From: Planctomycetota bacterium | GTDB taxonomy: Bacteria; Planctomycetota; J058; JAJDCP01 | Length of the DNA: 64,000 bases | Assembly (NCBI GenBank): GCA_029260765.1 | Contig: JAJDCP010000086.1 | Span: 1-64,000 of the forward strand | Reading direction: 5' to 3' | In this document: positions 34,086-42,317 of the stretch, one piece after another | How the letters are laid out: each line of letters opens with the position of its first letter | Position numbering within the stretch: position 1 is the stretch's first letter | The notes under the pieces: generated by a model | Seen by the model: the letters and a program-made list of their open reading frames with translations, nothing else | Database searches by the model: none | What the model was told of the DNA's origin: nothing | Made by a program: the position numbers and the translations under genes

Positions 34086-35291
34086 ATGGTCTACAGCAAA
34101 AGACTCTGCCTGCTTCTGGCATTTGCCATGGGCGGCACTCTGCTCGGAGACATCCTGGTCAGCAAGGATGGTGAAGTTCACATTGGACAGATAGCTGCCG
34201 CCAGCAGCCGCGACACACATCTGGCGATCCACAGAACCCAGGACGAGGCGCGCGTCTGGCTCCGCTTCCCGGTTGCAGAAGTGCGCTTCTTCCAGCGCGG
34301 CAGCGACACCCTGGGCGAGGATTACTGGCAGGCGCATCTCGGGGCGCCCCTCGAGACGCGTGGCGAGGCGCTGCATTTCTACCGCGAGCAGCAACGGAGA
34401 CTGGGACACGAAGAGGTACGCGACGGCGACGAGCTTGAAGACCGGCTGGCTGAGCTCGAGCGACGCCTCGCAGCGATGGAGAACCGCCAAGAGCGGTTGA
34501 TCAACGCCATCCGCGAGCTCAATGAACGGCTCGCCCAGGGACACCGGGAGGGCGTGCAAACCCCTGAGCACGACTTGTTGATGGAGCTCCATGAGCGCCT
34601 CATGCAAGATCCCCGCTTCGAGAACCTCGAGCTCGGTCCCTGGCACGACCGGCTCATGGAACAACACCAGCAATGGGGAGCTCCCGAGCAACGCCGCGGC
34701 GATTTCCAACGCCAACAGGAGCCGCAGCGTCCCGGTCGCCGCCAGCAACCGCAGCAGCAGCCGCGCTGGGAACAGCAGCAACCCCAGAGGCCGGGCCGCC
34801 GTCGCCAACAACAGCCTCGCTGGGAGCAACAACAGCCGCGGCGTCAAGGCCGCCGCCAGCAGCCGCAGTGGGACCAGCAGCCGCAGTGGGACCAGCGGCC
34901 GCAGTGGGACCAGCAGCCTCAGTGGGACCAGCAGCCGCAGTGGGACCAGCAGCCGCAGTGGGACCAGCGGCCTCAGCAGCCGCGGTGGGACCAGCGGCCT
35001 CAGCAGGACCAGCAACCGCAGTGGGACCAGCGGCCGCGTTTGCCCATGGACCTGGATCTCGAACGGCTCGATGGCCTGCTCGAACGGCTGCAGAACAGAG
35101 AATTCTCGTTCGAGCAACTCGAGGATCTGCTCAACGAGATGCCTGAGCTGCAGGAGCGTCTCGAAGGGCTGCGCCGTGGCTTTGAAGAACGCCGGCCGCG
35201 CGGCGAACAGGTGCCCGAAGAGCATGCCCCTCAAGAACGCAGCCCTCGCCGCTTGGAACGCCCACGTGAGCCCCGCCAGGGCCGTTTCTGA
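34086..35291 (+). CDS. secreted coiled-coil protein with QPQWDQ tandem repeats
   Basis: A 401-residue exported protein. The signal peptide MVYSKRLCLLLAFAMGGTLLG is followed by a beta-rich domain to about 95, a charged coiled coil (about 112-195), and a long Gln/Arg/Pro/Trp-rich region (about 200-318) with hexapeptide repeats. A helical Glu/Arg-rich C-terminus ends the protein. GGGGAG precedes the ATG. The repeat region is strongly basic and aromatic, which could bind polyanions or glycans. It is last in the operon from 30825, with an intrinsic terminator 26 bases after the stop. Confidence 0.8.
   Translation: MVYSKRLCLLLAFAMGGTLLGDILVSKDGEVHIGQIAAASSRDTHLAIHRTQDEARVWLRFPVAEVRFFQRGSDTLGEDYWQAHLGAPLETRGEALHFYREQQRRLGHEEVRDGDELEDRLAELERRLAAMENRQERLINAIRELNERLAQGHREGVQTPEHDLLMELHERLMQDPRFENLELGPWHDRLMEQHQQWGAPEQRRGDFQRQQEPQRPGRRQQPQQQPRWEQQQPQRPGRRRQQQPRWEQQQPRRQGRRQQPQWDQQPQWDQRPQWDQQPQWDQQPQWDQQPQWDQRPQQPRWDQRPQQDQQPQWDQRPRLPMDLDLERLDGLLERLQNREFSFEQLEDLLNEMPELQERLEGLRRGFEERRPRGEQVPEEHAPQERSPRRLERPREPRQGRF
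34860..34967 (+). repeat. six tandem 18-bp units encoding QPQWDQ
   Basis: Six consecutive 18-bp units (CAGCCGCAGTGGGACCAG; one copy has CGG for the first codon, one CCT for the second), encoding Q/R-PQWDQ. Degenerate copies (RPQQPRWDQ, RPQQDQ, QPQWDQ) continue to about 35036, and looser RWEQQQPQ units precede it. It is a coding minisatellite. Confidence 0.93.
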
Positions 35292-35316
35292 GTTGAGAGC
35301 TCCGAAGCAACGCGTA

Positions 35317-35344
35317 CAGGTCCTTCGGGGCCTGCTTTTTTTTT
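35317..35344 (+). terminator. intrinsic terminator after the QPQWDQ-repeat gene
   Basis: CAGGTCC, a TTCG tetraloop, GGGCCTG (one G-T pair), then CTTTTTTTTT. The stem, UUCG loop and T tract are all present 26 bases after the stop codon. Confidence 0.9.
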
Positions 35345-35402
35345 GCCCGCCGCGCCCCTGCCAGGAGTGTGTCGGAGAGCTCGTGAATCGGAGTGCTGCG
35401 TC

Positions 35403-35460
35403 GGTGGGAAGATCCCACCTTCGGCCGCTTCGCTGACGGCATCAGCGAAGCGCCCGAAGG
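35403..35460 (+). other. two overlapping hairpins upstream of the ECF sigma gene
   Basis: Hairpin A: GGTGGGA, AGA, TCCCACC (35403-35419). Hairpin B: CCTTCGG then CGCTTCGCTGA, loop CGGCA, TCAGCGAAGCG then CCGAAGG (35418-35460), an 18-bp stem with one C-C mismatch. They share bases 35418-35419 and so compete slightly. The rest of 35345-35697 contains no convincing gene: open frames there lack ribosome binding sites and start motifs. The structure lies about 240 bases before the sigma-factor start. Confidence 0.7.
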
Positions 35461-35697
35461 CCCGCCGCAGGTTCAGCGAAGCGGATCGAGGCCTGAGGGG
35501 GCCCAGATGGCCGTCGAGGAGGAGGGCCCGCCGCCCAGGTGCTCTTTGAAGCCCCCGAGAAGCGCGGAAATCGGACGGGCTCCGGGAGCAATCCTGCGGC
35601 CCAATTCCGACAAACTTGTTGAAATGCCCGCCATCACTTGCGCGTCTGGCGCGTAGCACCTCTTGAAGAGCCTACTCCAGTTGGTTGGAAAAGAACT

Positions 35698-36303
35698 TTG
35701 ACGCAGAACACGACATCCGACGCCGAACTCGTCATCCAATTCCGCGGCGGTGAAGCGAAAGCCTTCCGCGAGCTGGTGGAGCGCTACCAAAAGCGCCTCT
35801 ACCGATTCGCTCTGCGGATGGTCCGCAATCACGAAGACGCTCTCGACGTCACACAAGAGGCGTTCGCCCGGGTCTACCGCTCACTCGACCGCTACGACAC
35901 CGAGAAGCGGTTTTCCACCTGGGCGTACCAGATCGTGCAGAATCTCTGCATCGACTGCCTGCGCAAACGCAAGAAGACCCTGGTTCCCCTCGAGGTCAGC
36001 TCTCCGGTCAGCCACTCAGACCCGAGCCGCAACCTTCAGAGCGAAGAAACCGCTGCCCAGGTCCACAAGATCCTGGCCCGCATCCCCGAAAAATACCGCA
36101 GAGTCCTCGAGCTGCGAGACCTGGAAGGAATGTCCTGCAAAGCGATCGCGGAGATTGTCGAGTGTACGCACTCCACCGCCCGCTGGCGCCTGCACCAGGC
36201 GCGCAAGATGTTCCTCGAGCACTGGAAACGCGCCGAAGAGTCCACCCGTCAAGCACAGCTGCGACCCGTCCCCGCGGGCCGCGCAAGCAGGAGTTCGTCA
36301 TGA
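35698..36303 (+). CDS. ECF-family RNA polymerase sigma factor
   Basis: A 201-residue sigma-70 ECF factor. Region 2 (about 18-90) has AFRELVERYQKRLYRFALRM, DALDVTQEAFARVY and the RFSTWAYQIVQNLCIDCLRKRKK block. Region 4 (about 118-172) has IPEKYRRVLELRDLEGMSCKAIAE and the helix-turn-helix ending HQARK. The TTG at 35698 gives a normal ECF N-terminus. A further in-frame TTG at 35638 would add 20 unlikely residues. The last bases overlap the anti-sigma start (ATGA), the standard ECF/anti-sigma layout. Two envelope PDZ proteins follow, so it probably senses envelope state. Confidence 0.93.
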   Translation: MTQNTTSDAELVIQFRGGEAKAFRELVERYQKRLYRFALRMVRNHEDALDVTQEAFARVYRSLDRYDTEKRFSTWAYQIVQNLCIDCLRKRKKTLVPLEVSSPVSHSDPSRNLQSEETAAQVHKILARIPEKYRRVLELRDLEGMSCKAIAEIVECTHSTARWRLHQARKMFLEHWKRAEESTRQAQLRPVPAGRASRSSS

Positions 36304-36905
36304 GGTGTTCCGCCGTAGAAGAATGGTTGCCACTCGCGGTGAGCCAGGATCTTCCTTCCGATCTGCTGGAAGAGGTCACAGGGCATCTCGACAAATGCGC
36401 CTGCTGCCGTGCCTCTGAGGTTTCGCTACGCGACGGCCTGGCCGTGCTGCAGGCCGCCGAAGAGAGTGTCGACGAGCGTATCTTCGCTGGCTTCTATGAG
36501 GGTGTCCTCGCTCGGGCAGGTGCTCCAGAACCCGAACCAGCCCCTCCGGCTCAACGCCCGCGACAGCGTGGTGGGTCGCGACGCTGGCTGGGATTGCTGG
36601 CAGCTGCGGCGGCGGTGATCCTGTTGGTTGGCGGCCCGTTGCGTGAGCGTGGGCCGGCAGGTCCCGAACAGCCGTTTGCTGTTCAGCCCAACCCCTCGCT
36701 CCGGCCTCCTGACAACCTGACCAGGGTCGGCACAGGCAACCCACGGCGTGGCCTGCAAGGGTTCCAGAACGACCCCGAGGTGGTGCGCCGCATGTTCGAG
36801 AACTTCAGCGACCTGCCCGAAGTGGAGCGCATGCTGCGCGAGCTCTTCCCGGCCCCTCCCGTCGAGGACAAGCCTGACGGCGACGTAGAGACCCGCAGCT
36901 TCTGA
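36300..36905 (+). CDS. membrane anti-sigma factor with zinc-binding ZAS motif
   Basis: A 201-residue protein. The N-terminal cytoplasmic part has the anti-sigma Hx3CxxC motif as H29, C33 and C36, within a helical ASD-like domain. A Pro/Arg-rich link leads to one membrane helix (about 97-118, RRWLGLLAAAAAVILLVGG) and an extracytoplasmic tail of about 80 residues. AGGAG precedes the ATG, which overlaps the sigma stop. Zinc or redox control and regulated proteolysis are known for the family. Nothing here shows which applies. Confidence 0.85.
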   Translation: MRCSAVEEWLPLAVSQDLPSDLLEEVTGHLDKCACCRASEVSLRDGLAVLQAAEESVDERIFAGFYEGVLARAGAPEPEPAPPAQRPRQRGGSRRWLGLLAAAAAVILLVGGPLRERGPAGPEQPFAVQPNPSLRPPDNLTRVGTGNPRRGLQGFQNDPEVVRRMFENFSDLPEVERMLRELFPAPPVEDKPDGDVETRSF

Positions 36906-36928
36906 GCCAGCTCTGCAGGAGACTCGCT

Positions 36929-38038
36929 ATGCCCTATCGTGCCCTCCCCCTGATCGCCCTGCTGCTGAGCACTGCTCTGGTGGCCCGGGCCCAGGACAGC
37001 CTGACCGAACAGCTCGATGCCGAGTTGCGGGGCATCCACCGCAACCTTGCGGAGCAGGTCGTCGAGATTGTCCTGACGGGTGCCTTCCAGCTCGACCCGC
37101 GCTTCGATGCCGAGCCGTGGAGTCTGCACCTGTCCGGCGTGGTCCTGGACGCAGAGCGGGGCACGGTGGCATCGTACGGCCGCACCTTCCACGAAGCGGA
37201 GCGTATCGAGGTACGTCGGAATGGGCAGCTTTTCGAAGCAGTCGTGGCAGGTGTGGACACGCACACCGGGCTGGTGTTGCTCGAGGTCGAGGGCCTCGCC
37301 GGCCAGACCCGAGCTGCGGACTGGACCGAACAGACTGTCGAGCCTGGCTCCTTGCTTGCGGTCTGCGGCGGAAACCCCGATGGTGCCTTCGCCATGGCAA
37401 CCTTGCGGGGAAGCGTCAGCCTCAACCGCGGCGAACATCGGGTCCGCGATGCTCTGTGCATCAACCTGGGCCTCAGCTCGAGCGATATCGGTGGCCTGGT
37501 CGCAGACTGCCATGGGCTGCCACTCGGCATGCTGATCCGCGGCTACGAAGAACGTCCTGGTGAGCAGCTCAGCCCCTCCCAGCTGCTCGGCCAGATGTTC
37601 GCGGACGAGGGAGTGCCCGAAGAGCTGCTCCTCGCTCCTGGCTCCGGACGCCATCGCAGCTATGCGCTGCCTGGTAGCGTGATACGCAAAGCTGTCGAGC
37701 GCATCCGTTCGCAGCGCACTGTGCGCACAGGCTGGCTCGGCATACAGGTCCAGACTCTCGACGCCGACGCAGGTACGGAGATGGGCATCGACCAGGGATT
37801 GATTGTCGTGCGCATCTTCACAAACGGTCCGGCAGAGGCCAGTGAGCTGCAACTCGGCGATGTCATCACGAGCCTGAGCGAGCCGGAGGCCGAGCTCGAC
37901 GAGCTGGGCGCTTTTGTCCGAGGCAACCCGGGGGGAACCTTGCGCTTGAACGTGCTCCGTGAAACCACACAACACACCATCATCATCACCATCGGGGAGC
38001 GCGTCGAACGCGTACCCCATGGACCATCGGAGGACTGA
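36929..38038 (+). CDS. secreted HtrA-like PDZ protein with a degenerate protease domain
   Basis: A 369-residue exported protein (signal peptide ending VARA near 21). Residues about 35-225 have the two-barrel outline of an HtrA protease, and residues about 240-355 are a PDZ domain (TGWLGIQVQ, GLIVVRIFTNGPAEASELQLGDVI). The catalytic serine block that should read GNSGGP is S-S-D-I-G-G (I187 at the Ser position). Neither the His nor the Asp contexts are intact, although H88 is near the right place. It is probably a non-catalytic sensor or chaperone. CAGGAGA precedes the ATG. It is third in the sigma operon. Confidence 0.8.
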   Translation: MPYRALPLIALLLSTALVARAQDSLTEQLDAELRGIHRNLAEQVVEIVLTGAFQLDPRFDAEPWSLHLSGVVLDAERGTVASYGRTFHEAERIEVRRNGQLFEAVVAGVDTHTGLVLLEVEGLAGQTRAADWTEQTVEPGSLLAVCGGNPDGAFAMATLRGSVSLNRGEHRVRDALCINLGLSSSDIGGLVADCHGLPLGMLIRGYEERPGEQLSPSQLLGQMFADEGVPEELLLAPGSGRHRSYALPGSVIRKAVERIRSQRTVRTGWLGIQVQTLDADAGTEMGIDQGLIVVRIFTNGPAEASELQLGDVITSLSEPEAELDELGAFVRGNPGGTLRLNVLRETTQHTIIITIGERVERVPHGPSED

Positions 38039-38040
38039 GC

Positions 38041-38832
38041 ATGAAACGCTTGTCATTCCTCGTCCTGCTCGGCGCTCTGGCCCTCACACCGGCCCTGGCG
38101 CAAGATGCCGATCCGGACGTCGACAGTTTGATCGAGCAATTGGGCGCTGCCGACTTCCAGGCGCGCGAGGCCGCGACCGAGAAGCTGATCGCCCTGGGTC
38201 CCAAGGCGGTTCCGGCTCTCGAGAAGGCCCTGCTGTCCGACGACCCTGAGGTCAACTGGCGGGCTCAGCAGGCCCTCGACAGTATCCGCAACGCGCCGAG
38301 CCCCGACCAACCCGACCAGAGGCAAGAAGGCTTCCCCCCAGGGATGCGCGTCGTTCCCCTGGTGCCCGGTGAGGGCTTCGAAGATCTCGAGAAGTTGCTG
38401 CAAGAGGGCCTGGGTGAGCAGTTCGGCAAGCTCTTCGAGGACATGCTGGACCAGGGTGATCGGCAGACGTTCAGCTTCCAGCTCGGCAATGGGAACTCCC
38501 GAACCAAAGGAAACTTCGGGGATGTGGTCGTTTCGACGGTTCCCGTCGGCGAGCTGCTGCGTCATCAGCTCGGCCTGGAGGATGGAGTCGGCGTTGGACT
38601 GAGCAACGACTGCGAAAACATCGAGCGCTTCGGCCTGCAGCCCTGGGATGTCCTTCTGGAGGTCGACGGCCAGCCCGTCAGCAAGTTCGGTGAGCTCGGC
38701 GCCCTGTTCAAGCTGCCCGCTGGGGTCGACGCCCAGCTGAGGATCCTGCGTGGGGGTGAGATCCTCGATCTGCAAGTGACCGTGCAGGACACCCCGAAGA
38801 AGGAAAACAATACCCGCGAGCGGGACTTCTAG
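38041..38832 (+). CDS. secreted HEAT-PDZ protein
   Basis: A 263-residue exported protein with a signal peptide (cleavage after ALA near 20). Residues about 25-85 form a HEAT-like repeat (ADFQAREAATEKLIALGPKA). A middle linker follows, and residues about 165-250 form a PDZ domain containing GLQPWDVLLEVDGQPV. CGGAGG precedes the ATG two bases after the upstream stop, so it is cotranscribed with sigma, anti-sigma and the degenerate HtrA protein. It may present misfolded ligands to that system. A terminator follows. Confidence 0.8.
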   Translation: MKRLSFLVLLGALALTPALAQDADPDVDSLIEQLGAADFQAREAATEKLIALGPKAVPALEKALLSDDPEVNWRAQQALDSIRNAPSPDQPDQRQEGFPPGMRVVPLVPGEGFEDLEKLLQEGLGEQFGKLFEDMLDQGDRQTFSFQLGNGNSRTKGNFGDVVVSTVPVGELLRHQLGLEDGVGVGLSNDCENIERFGLQPWDVLLEVDGQPVSKFGELGALFKLPAGVDAQLRILRGGEILDLQVTVQDTPKKENNTRERDF

Positions 38833-38877
38833 CCCGAATCCGCCCCCAGTTCCTGCCACGACCCACTGCGCCTCGCG

Positions 38878-38900
38878 AGCCCCCCAAGCAGGGGGCTTTT
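38878..38900 (+). terminator. intrinsic terminator after the sigma/PDZ operon
   Basis: AGCCCCC, loop CAAGCA, GGGGGCT, then TTTT. It lies 45 bases after the HEAT-PDZ stop and directly before the NfeD promoter. Confidence 0.8.
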
Positions 38901-38903
38901 CGC

Positions 38904-38931
38904 TTGACGCTCCGTCTCGGGCGCTTATGAT
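38904..38931 (+). promoter_or_regulatory. sigma-70 promoter of the nfeD-floA operon
   Basis: TTGACG, 16 bases, TATGAT: five of six in both hexamers, the best promoter match in the window. It would give a leader of about 155 bases before the ATG at 39093. Confidence 0.65.
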
Positions 38932-39092
38932 GCGGATGGCGCCCATCTCCGTAACAGAGGGGGCAAGCGGCGCCCGGAGGCACCATCGAGAGCCCTTTTT
39001 CCGCTGTGGCCAACGGCCCGGTGCAGCTCTCCCTTCAGGCCCCCGCCGCGTTGCCGGTCGCTCCCCTCGGGGTCTTCGACACGGAGCCCAAC

Positions 39093-40625
39093 ATGCACAC
39101 ACGCCCACGCATTCTTCCGATTTTGACGACTCTGCTGCTCTGTGCGCTGCTCAGCGAGCGGGCCTTCGCACAGTCCGAGCAGCCGGGCACCGGCGGGATC
39201 TGCGTCGTGACTTTCGACGCAGAAGTCGATCCGTCCTCGGTCGCGTCTTTCAAGCGTCGCTTGCAGGAAGCTGTCGACCGGCAAGCCGACGTCATCCTGA
39301 TCGACCTCAACACCTGGGGGGGACGGATCGACTCGGCCGAGGAAGCGGGCGACGCGATCTACAATCTCGGCCCCGGGGGGGACAAGGACAGCGGTCCTTC
39401 GATCCCGACTTTCATCTACGTGCGCAATGGTTTCTCCGCGGGGACCTATTTCATCCTCGCAACACCGAACGAGATCCTGATGGAACGGGGCTCGACCTGG
39501 GGCGCCTGTGCTCCCATCCAGCCCGGCGAGATCCTCGACCTCAACATGCGCAAGAAGGCCGAAGCGATCATCCAATCGGCTCTGCTGCGCTACACTTCGG
39601 CCCGGCGCGACTACTCGGAGGCCGCGGTCAAGGCGTTGATCACTTCGGAGGTGCGGTTGTTCGAGGTCCGTACCGACCTCGACGAGACACTCTACTGGAC
39701 AGGGGACGAGCGCGAGAGCAACGCGATCTACTACAACGTGATCTCGGAGAAGGAGATTGTCACTGATCACGACCTGCTGCTGGTCAACGAAGAGCTCGCG
39801 CTCCAGCTGGGATTCTGCAAGCAGCCGGCCTTCGACAACCGTGAGGCGGCCATCGAGTACATCAAGCAGGAGGTCGTGATCGGCGACGTGAGTGTGCACG
39901 TACTCGAGCCTACGGCTGTCGACACCGTGGTAGGCATCTTCAACATCTGGTGGGTGCGGGTCATCCTGCTCATCATCGGTTTTACGGGCGTGATCATCGA
40001 GTTCCAGGTGCCCGGTTTCGGGGCACCGGGCATCACCGGCATCGTCTGCCTGGGCTTGTACTTCGGCAGCAGTTACCTCGCCGGCGTGGCCGACTGGGTG
40101 AGCATCATCTTCTTGTTACTGGGATTCGTACTGTTGATGCTGGAGTTCTTCGTCATCCCAGGTTTTGGAGTCGTGGGCGTGTTGGGTTTCCTAAGTGTCT
40201 TCGCGGGTTTGTTCACGGCCATCTACGGCACGGGCATCCCCGATATCAGTGATCCCTTTTCAAGCTCCCGCGTGTTCGAAGGACTTGTGGTCGTGTTTGC
40301 AGGCTTGGGGGGCTCGATCCTTCTGGGTTGGGCGCTCTCCCGCTTTCTGCCGCGCAGCCCGTACCTCAAACGCCTCGTTCATGACCAGTCCTTGAAGGCC
40401 AGCGACGGCTATGTCGCGGGCAATGCCGATGCCGCGGACCTGATCGGCAAGTTCGGGCGGACAGCGACCACGCTGCGGCCCTCGGGGAAGATCCGACTCG
40501 AAGGGCGGGTGCTCGACGCCGAATCCGACGGCAGCATCATCGAGGCCGATGTAGAAGTCGAAGTGGTACGCGCCACGCCGATGGCGATCGTGGTGCGCGA
40601 ACGGACGGGGAATCATGGCGCTTGA
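39093..40625 (+). CDS. long NfeD (STOPP-type) membrane serine protease-like protein
   Basis: A 510-residue protein with a signal peptide, an extracytoplasmic ClpP/crotonase-fold protease domain (about 35-260), four or five membrane helices (about 275-420), and a C-terminal NfeD OB domain (about 440-505). The catalytic Ser is S115 in NGFSAG, and a Lys pair near 154-155 is where the Ser-Lys dyad is expected. Related long NfeD proteins in archaea cleave stomatin partners. GGAG lies nine bases before the ATG. It overlaps the short NfeD gene by 11 bases and precedes floA, the usual partnership. Confidence 0.92.
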   Translation: MHTRPRILPILTTLLLCALLSERAFAQSEQPGTGGICVVTFDAEVDPSSVASFKRRLQEAVDRQADVILIDLNTWGGRIDSAEEAGDAIYNLGPGGDKDSGPSIPTFIYVRNGFSAGTYFILATPNEILMERGSTWGACAPIQPGEILDLNMRKKAEAIIQSALLRYTSARRDYSEAAVKALITSEVRLFEVRTDLDETLYWTGDERESNAIYYNVISEKEIVTDHDLLLVNEELALQLGFCKQPAFDNREAAIEYIKQEVVIGDVSVHVLEPTAVDTVVGIFNIWWVRVILLIIGFTGVIIEFQVPGFGAPGITGIVCLGLYFGSSYLAGVADWVSIIFLLLGFVLLMLEFFVIPGFGVVGVLGFLSVFAGLFTAIYGTGIPDISDPFSSSRVFEGLVVVFAGLGGSILLGWALSRFLPRSPYLKRLVHDQSLKASDGYVAGNADAADLIGKFGRTATTLRPSGKIRLEGRVLDAESDGSIIEADVEVEVVRATPMAIVVRERTGNHGA

Positions 40626-41121
40626 GTGGATCTGCGTGCTGTTCGTTGTCGGGCTGGCGTTCATGTTCGCCGAACCGTTCATTCCCGCCGGAGGGGTGCT
40701 CGGCGTCATCGGCCTGGTGTGTTTCGGCGCGGCGGTGTTCTTTGGCTTCCGCTTTTCCACCTGGTTGGGTGTCATCCAGCTGGCCGTCGGTGTGATCTTT
40801 GGCATCTTTACGGTCAACCTGTTCTTCCGACGGATGGCTCACACCGGGCAGCAACAGGCCAGTCCCCAACTGCATGAGGCCAGCGAAGAAGAGCTGCTGG
40901 GGGCTCGGGGTGAGGCCCTGACTCCGCTGCGCCCGACAGGGCAGGCCAGGTTTGGCGACAAGCGCGTCTCGGTGTTGACCCGTGGAGACATGATCGAGCG
41001 CGGCACAGCGCTGATCGTCGAGGAAGTACACGGGAACCGGATCTTTGTCTGCGCGGCGCCCGCCGAGGTCGAGGCGCCGGTCGCGGCTGCGGAGACTCCC
41101 GAGCAGCCCGAACAACCGTAG
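40615..41121 (+). CDS. short NfeD-like membrane protein
   Basis: A 168-residue protein with three hydrophobic segments (about 5-22, 24-42, 48-70) and a C-terminal NfeD OB fold (about 92-148) starting GARGEALTPLRPTGQARFG. It lacks the protease domain and so matches the NfeD1b type, which pairs with flotillin-like proteins. A Glu/Ala/Pro tail ends it. Its start lies inside the upstream gene (11-base overlap). Confidence 0.9.
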   Translation: MALEWICVLFVVGLAFMFAEPFIPAGGVLGVIGLVCFGAAVFFGFRFSTWLGVIQLAVGVIFGIFTVNLFFRRMAHTGQQQASPQLHEASEEELLGARGEALTPLRPTGQARFGDKRVSVLTRGDMIERGTALIVEEVHGNRIFVCAAPAEVEAPVAAAETPEQPEQP

Positions 41122-41285
41122 AGCTGACGAGACCGGACCGGCCCAGATGATCTCCAGGCGCATTTTCGGCTCCGGTCCGCATCCCTGTGGAGCCGCACGC
41201 GCCTGTACTTTGTTGTGTCTTTCCGGTCCGCGCCACGGTATCCTTGAGCCTTCGATTGCAATACACGCAAAGGGTGGAAACCATC

Positions 41286-42317
41286 ATGGTAGATGTGCTC
41301 TTCCAAGCCGCTGTCGCGGACGACGAATTGAAATTGATGGTGTTGATCGGCGTAATGGTCGTCGGCCTCATCATCTTCGCCGCCTTCTGGAGGTTCGGAT
41401 CGTTGTGGCTGCGCGCTGCACTGTCCGGTTGCCGCATCTCTATGGTCCACATCATCACCATGAGCCTGCGGCGGGTCGACCCTCGCATCATCATCGATGC
41501 GCGCATCATGGGACACAAAGCGGGCATCCACCTGAGTTACGACCGGCTCGAGACGCACTACATGACGCGCGGCAACGTGCTCGGGGTGACCCGCGCGCTG
41601 GTCGGCGCCAGCAAGGCGCACCTCGGATTGACCTTCGAGAAGGCTTGCGCGATCGACCTGGCCGGACGCGAGATCCTCGATGCGGTGCAGATGTGCGTCA
41701 ACCCGAAGGTCATCGACTGCCCCGATGCCAAGCAAGGTCGTACCACTGTCGATGCTGTCGCACGCGATGGGATCCAACTGAAAGTCAAAGCTCGCGTAAC
41801 CGTGCGGGCCAACATCGAAAAACTCGTCGGTGGGGCGACCGAAGAGACCATCATCGCGCGGGTTGGCGAAGGCATCGTGACCACCATCGGTAGCGCCGAA
41901 TCGCACAAAGAGGTGCTGGAGAACCCCGACACCATCTCGAAACAGGTGTTGCAGAGGGGCCTCGACGCAGGAACGGCCTTCGAGATCCTCTCCATCGACA
42001 TCGCGGATATCGACGTCGGCGACAACATCGGCGCCAAGCTTCAAGCAGACCAGGCAGAGGCCGACATGCGGGTTGCCCAAGCGAAAGCTGAAGAGCGGCG
42101 CGCCCTGGCCGTTGCCCACGAACAGGAAATGCGCGCCGACATCAACCACAACCGCGCCAAAGTCGTGCTGGCCGAGGCCGAAGTGCCGCGCGCGATCGCC
42201 ACAGCATTCAATGAGGGCAGTATGGGCATCCTCGACTACTACTCGTTGAAGAACCTGCAGGCTGACACCAACATGCGCACGGCCATCTCTGGCACGTCGG
42301 CAAAGGATGGCGTCTGA
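41286..42317 (+). CDS. floA: flotillin-like protein FloA
   Basis: A 343-residue SPFH/flotillin-like protein of the FloA (UPF0365) family that scaffolds functional membrane microdomains. One N-terminal membrane segment (about 17-37), the SPFH-type domain to about 245, and the signature coiled tail rich in EA/AE pairs (QADQAEADMRVAQAKAEERR) are present. It ends LDYYSLKNLQADTNMR, typical of the family. GGGTGG precedes the ATG. It is flanked by two NfeD genes upstream and an anchored partner overlapping its stop by one base. Confidence 0.95.
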   Translation: MVDVLFQAAVADDELKLMVLIGVMVVGLIIFAAFWRFGSLWLRAALSGCRISMVHIITMSLRRVDPRIIIDARIMGHKAGIHLSYDRLETHYMTRGNVLGVTRALVGASKAHLGLTFEKACAIDLAGREILDAVQMCVNPKVIDCPDAKQGRTTVDAVARDGIQLKVKARVTVRANIEKLVGGATEETIIARVGEGIVTTIGSAESHKEVLENPDTISKQVLQRGLDAGTAFEILSIDIADIDVGDNIGAKLQADQAEADMRVAQAKAEERRALAVAHEQEMRADINHNRAKVVLAEAEVPRAIATAFNEGSMGILDYYSLKNLQADTNMRTAISGTSAKDGV

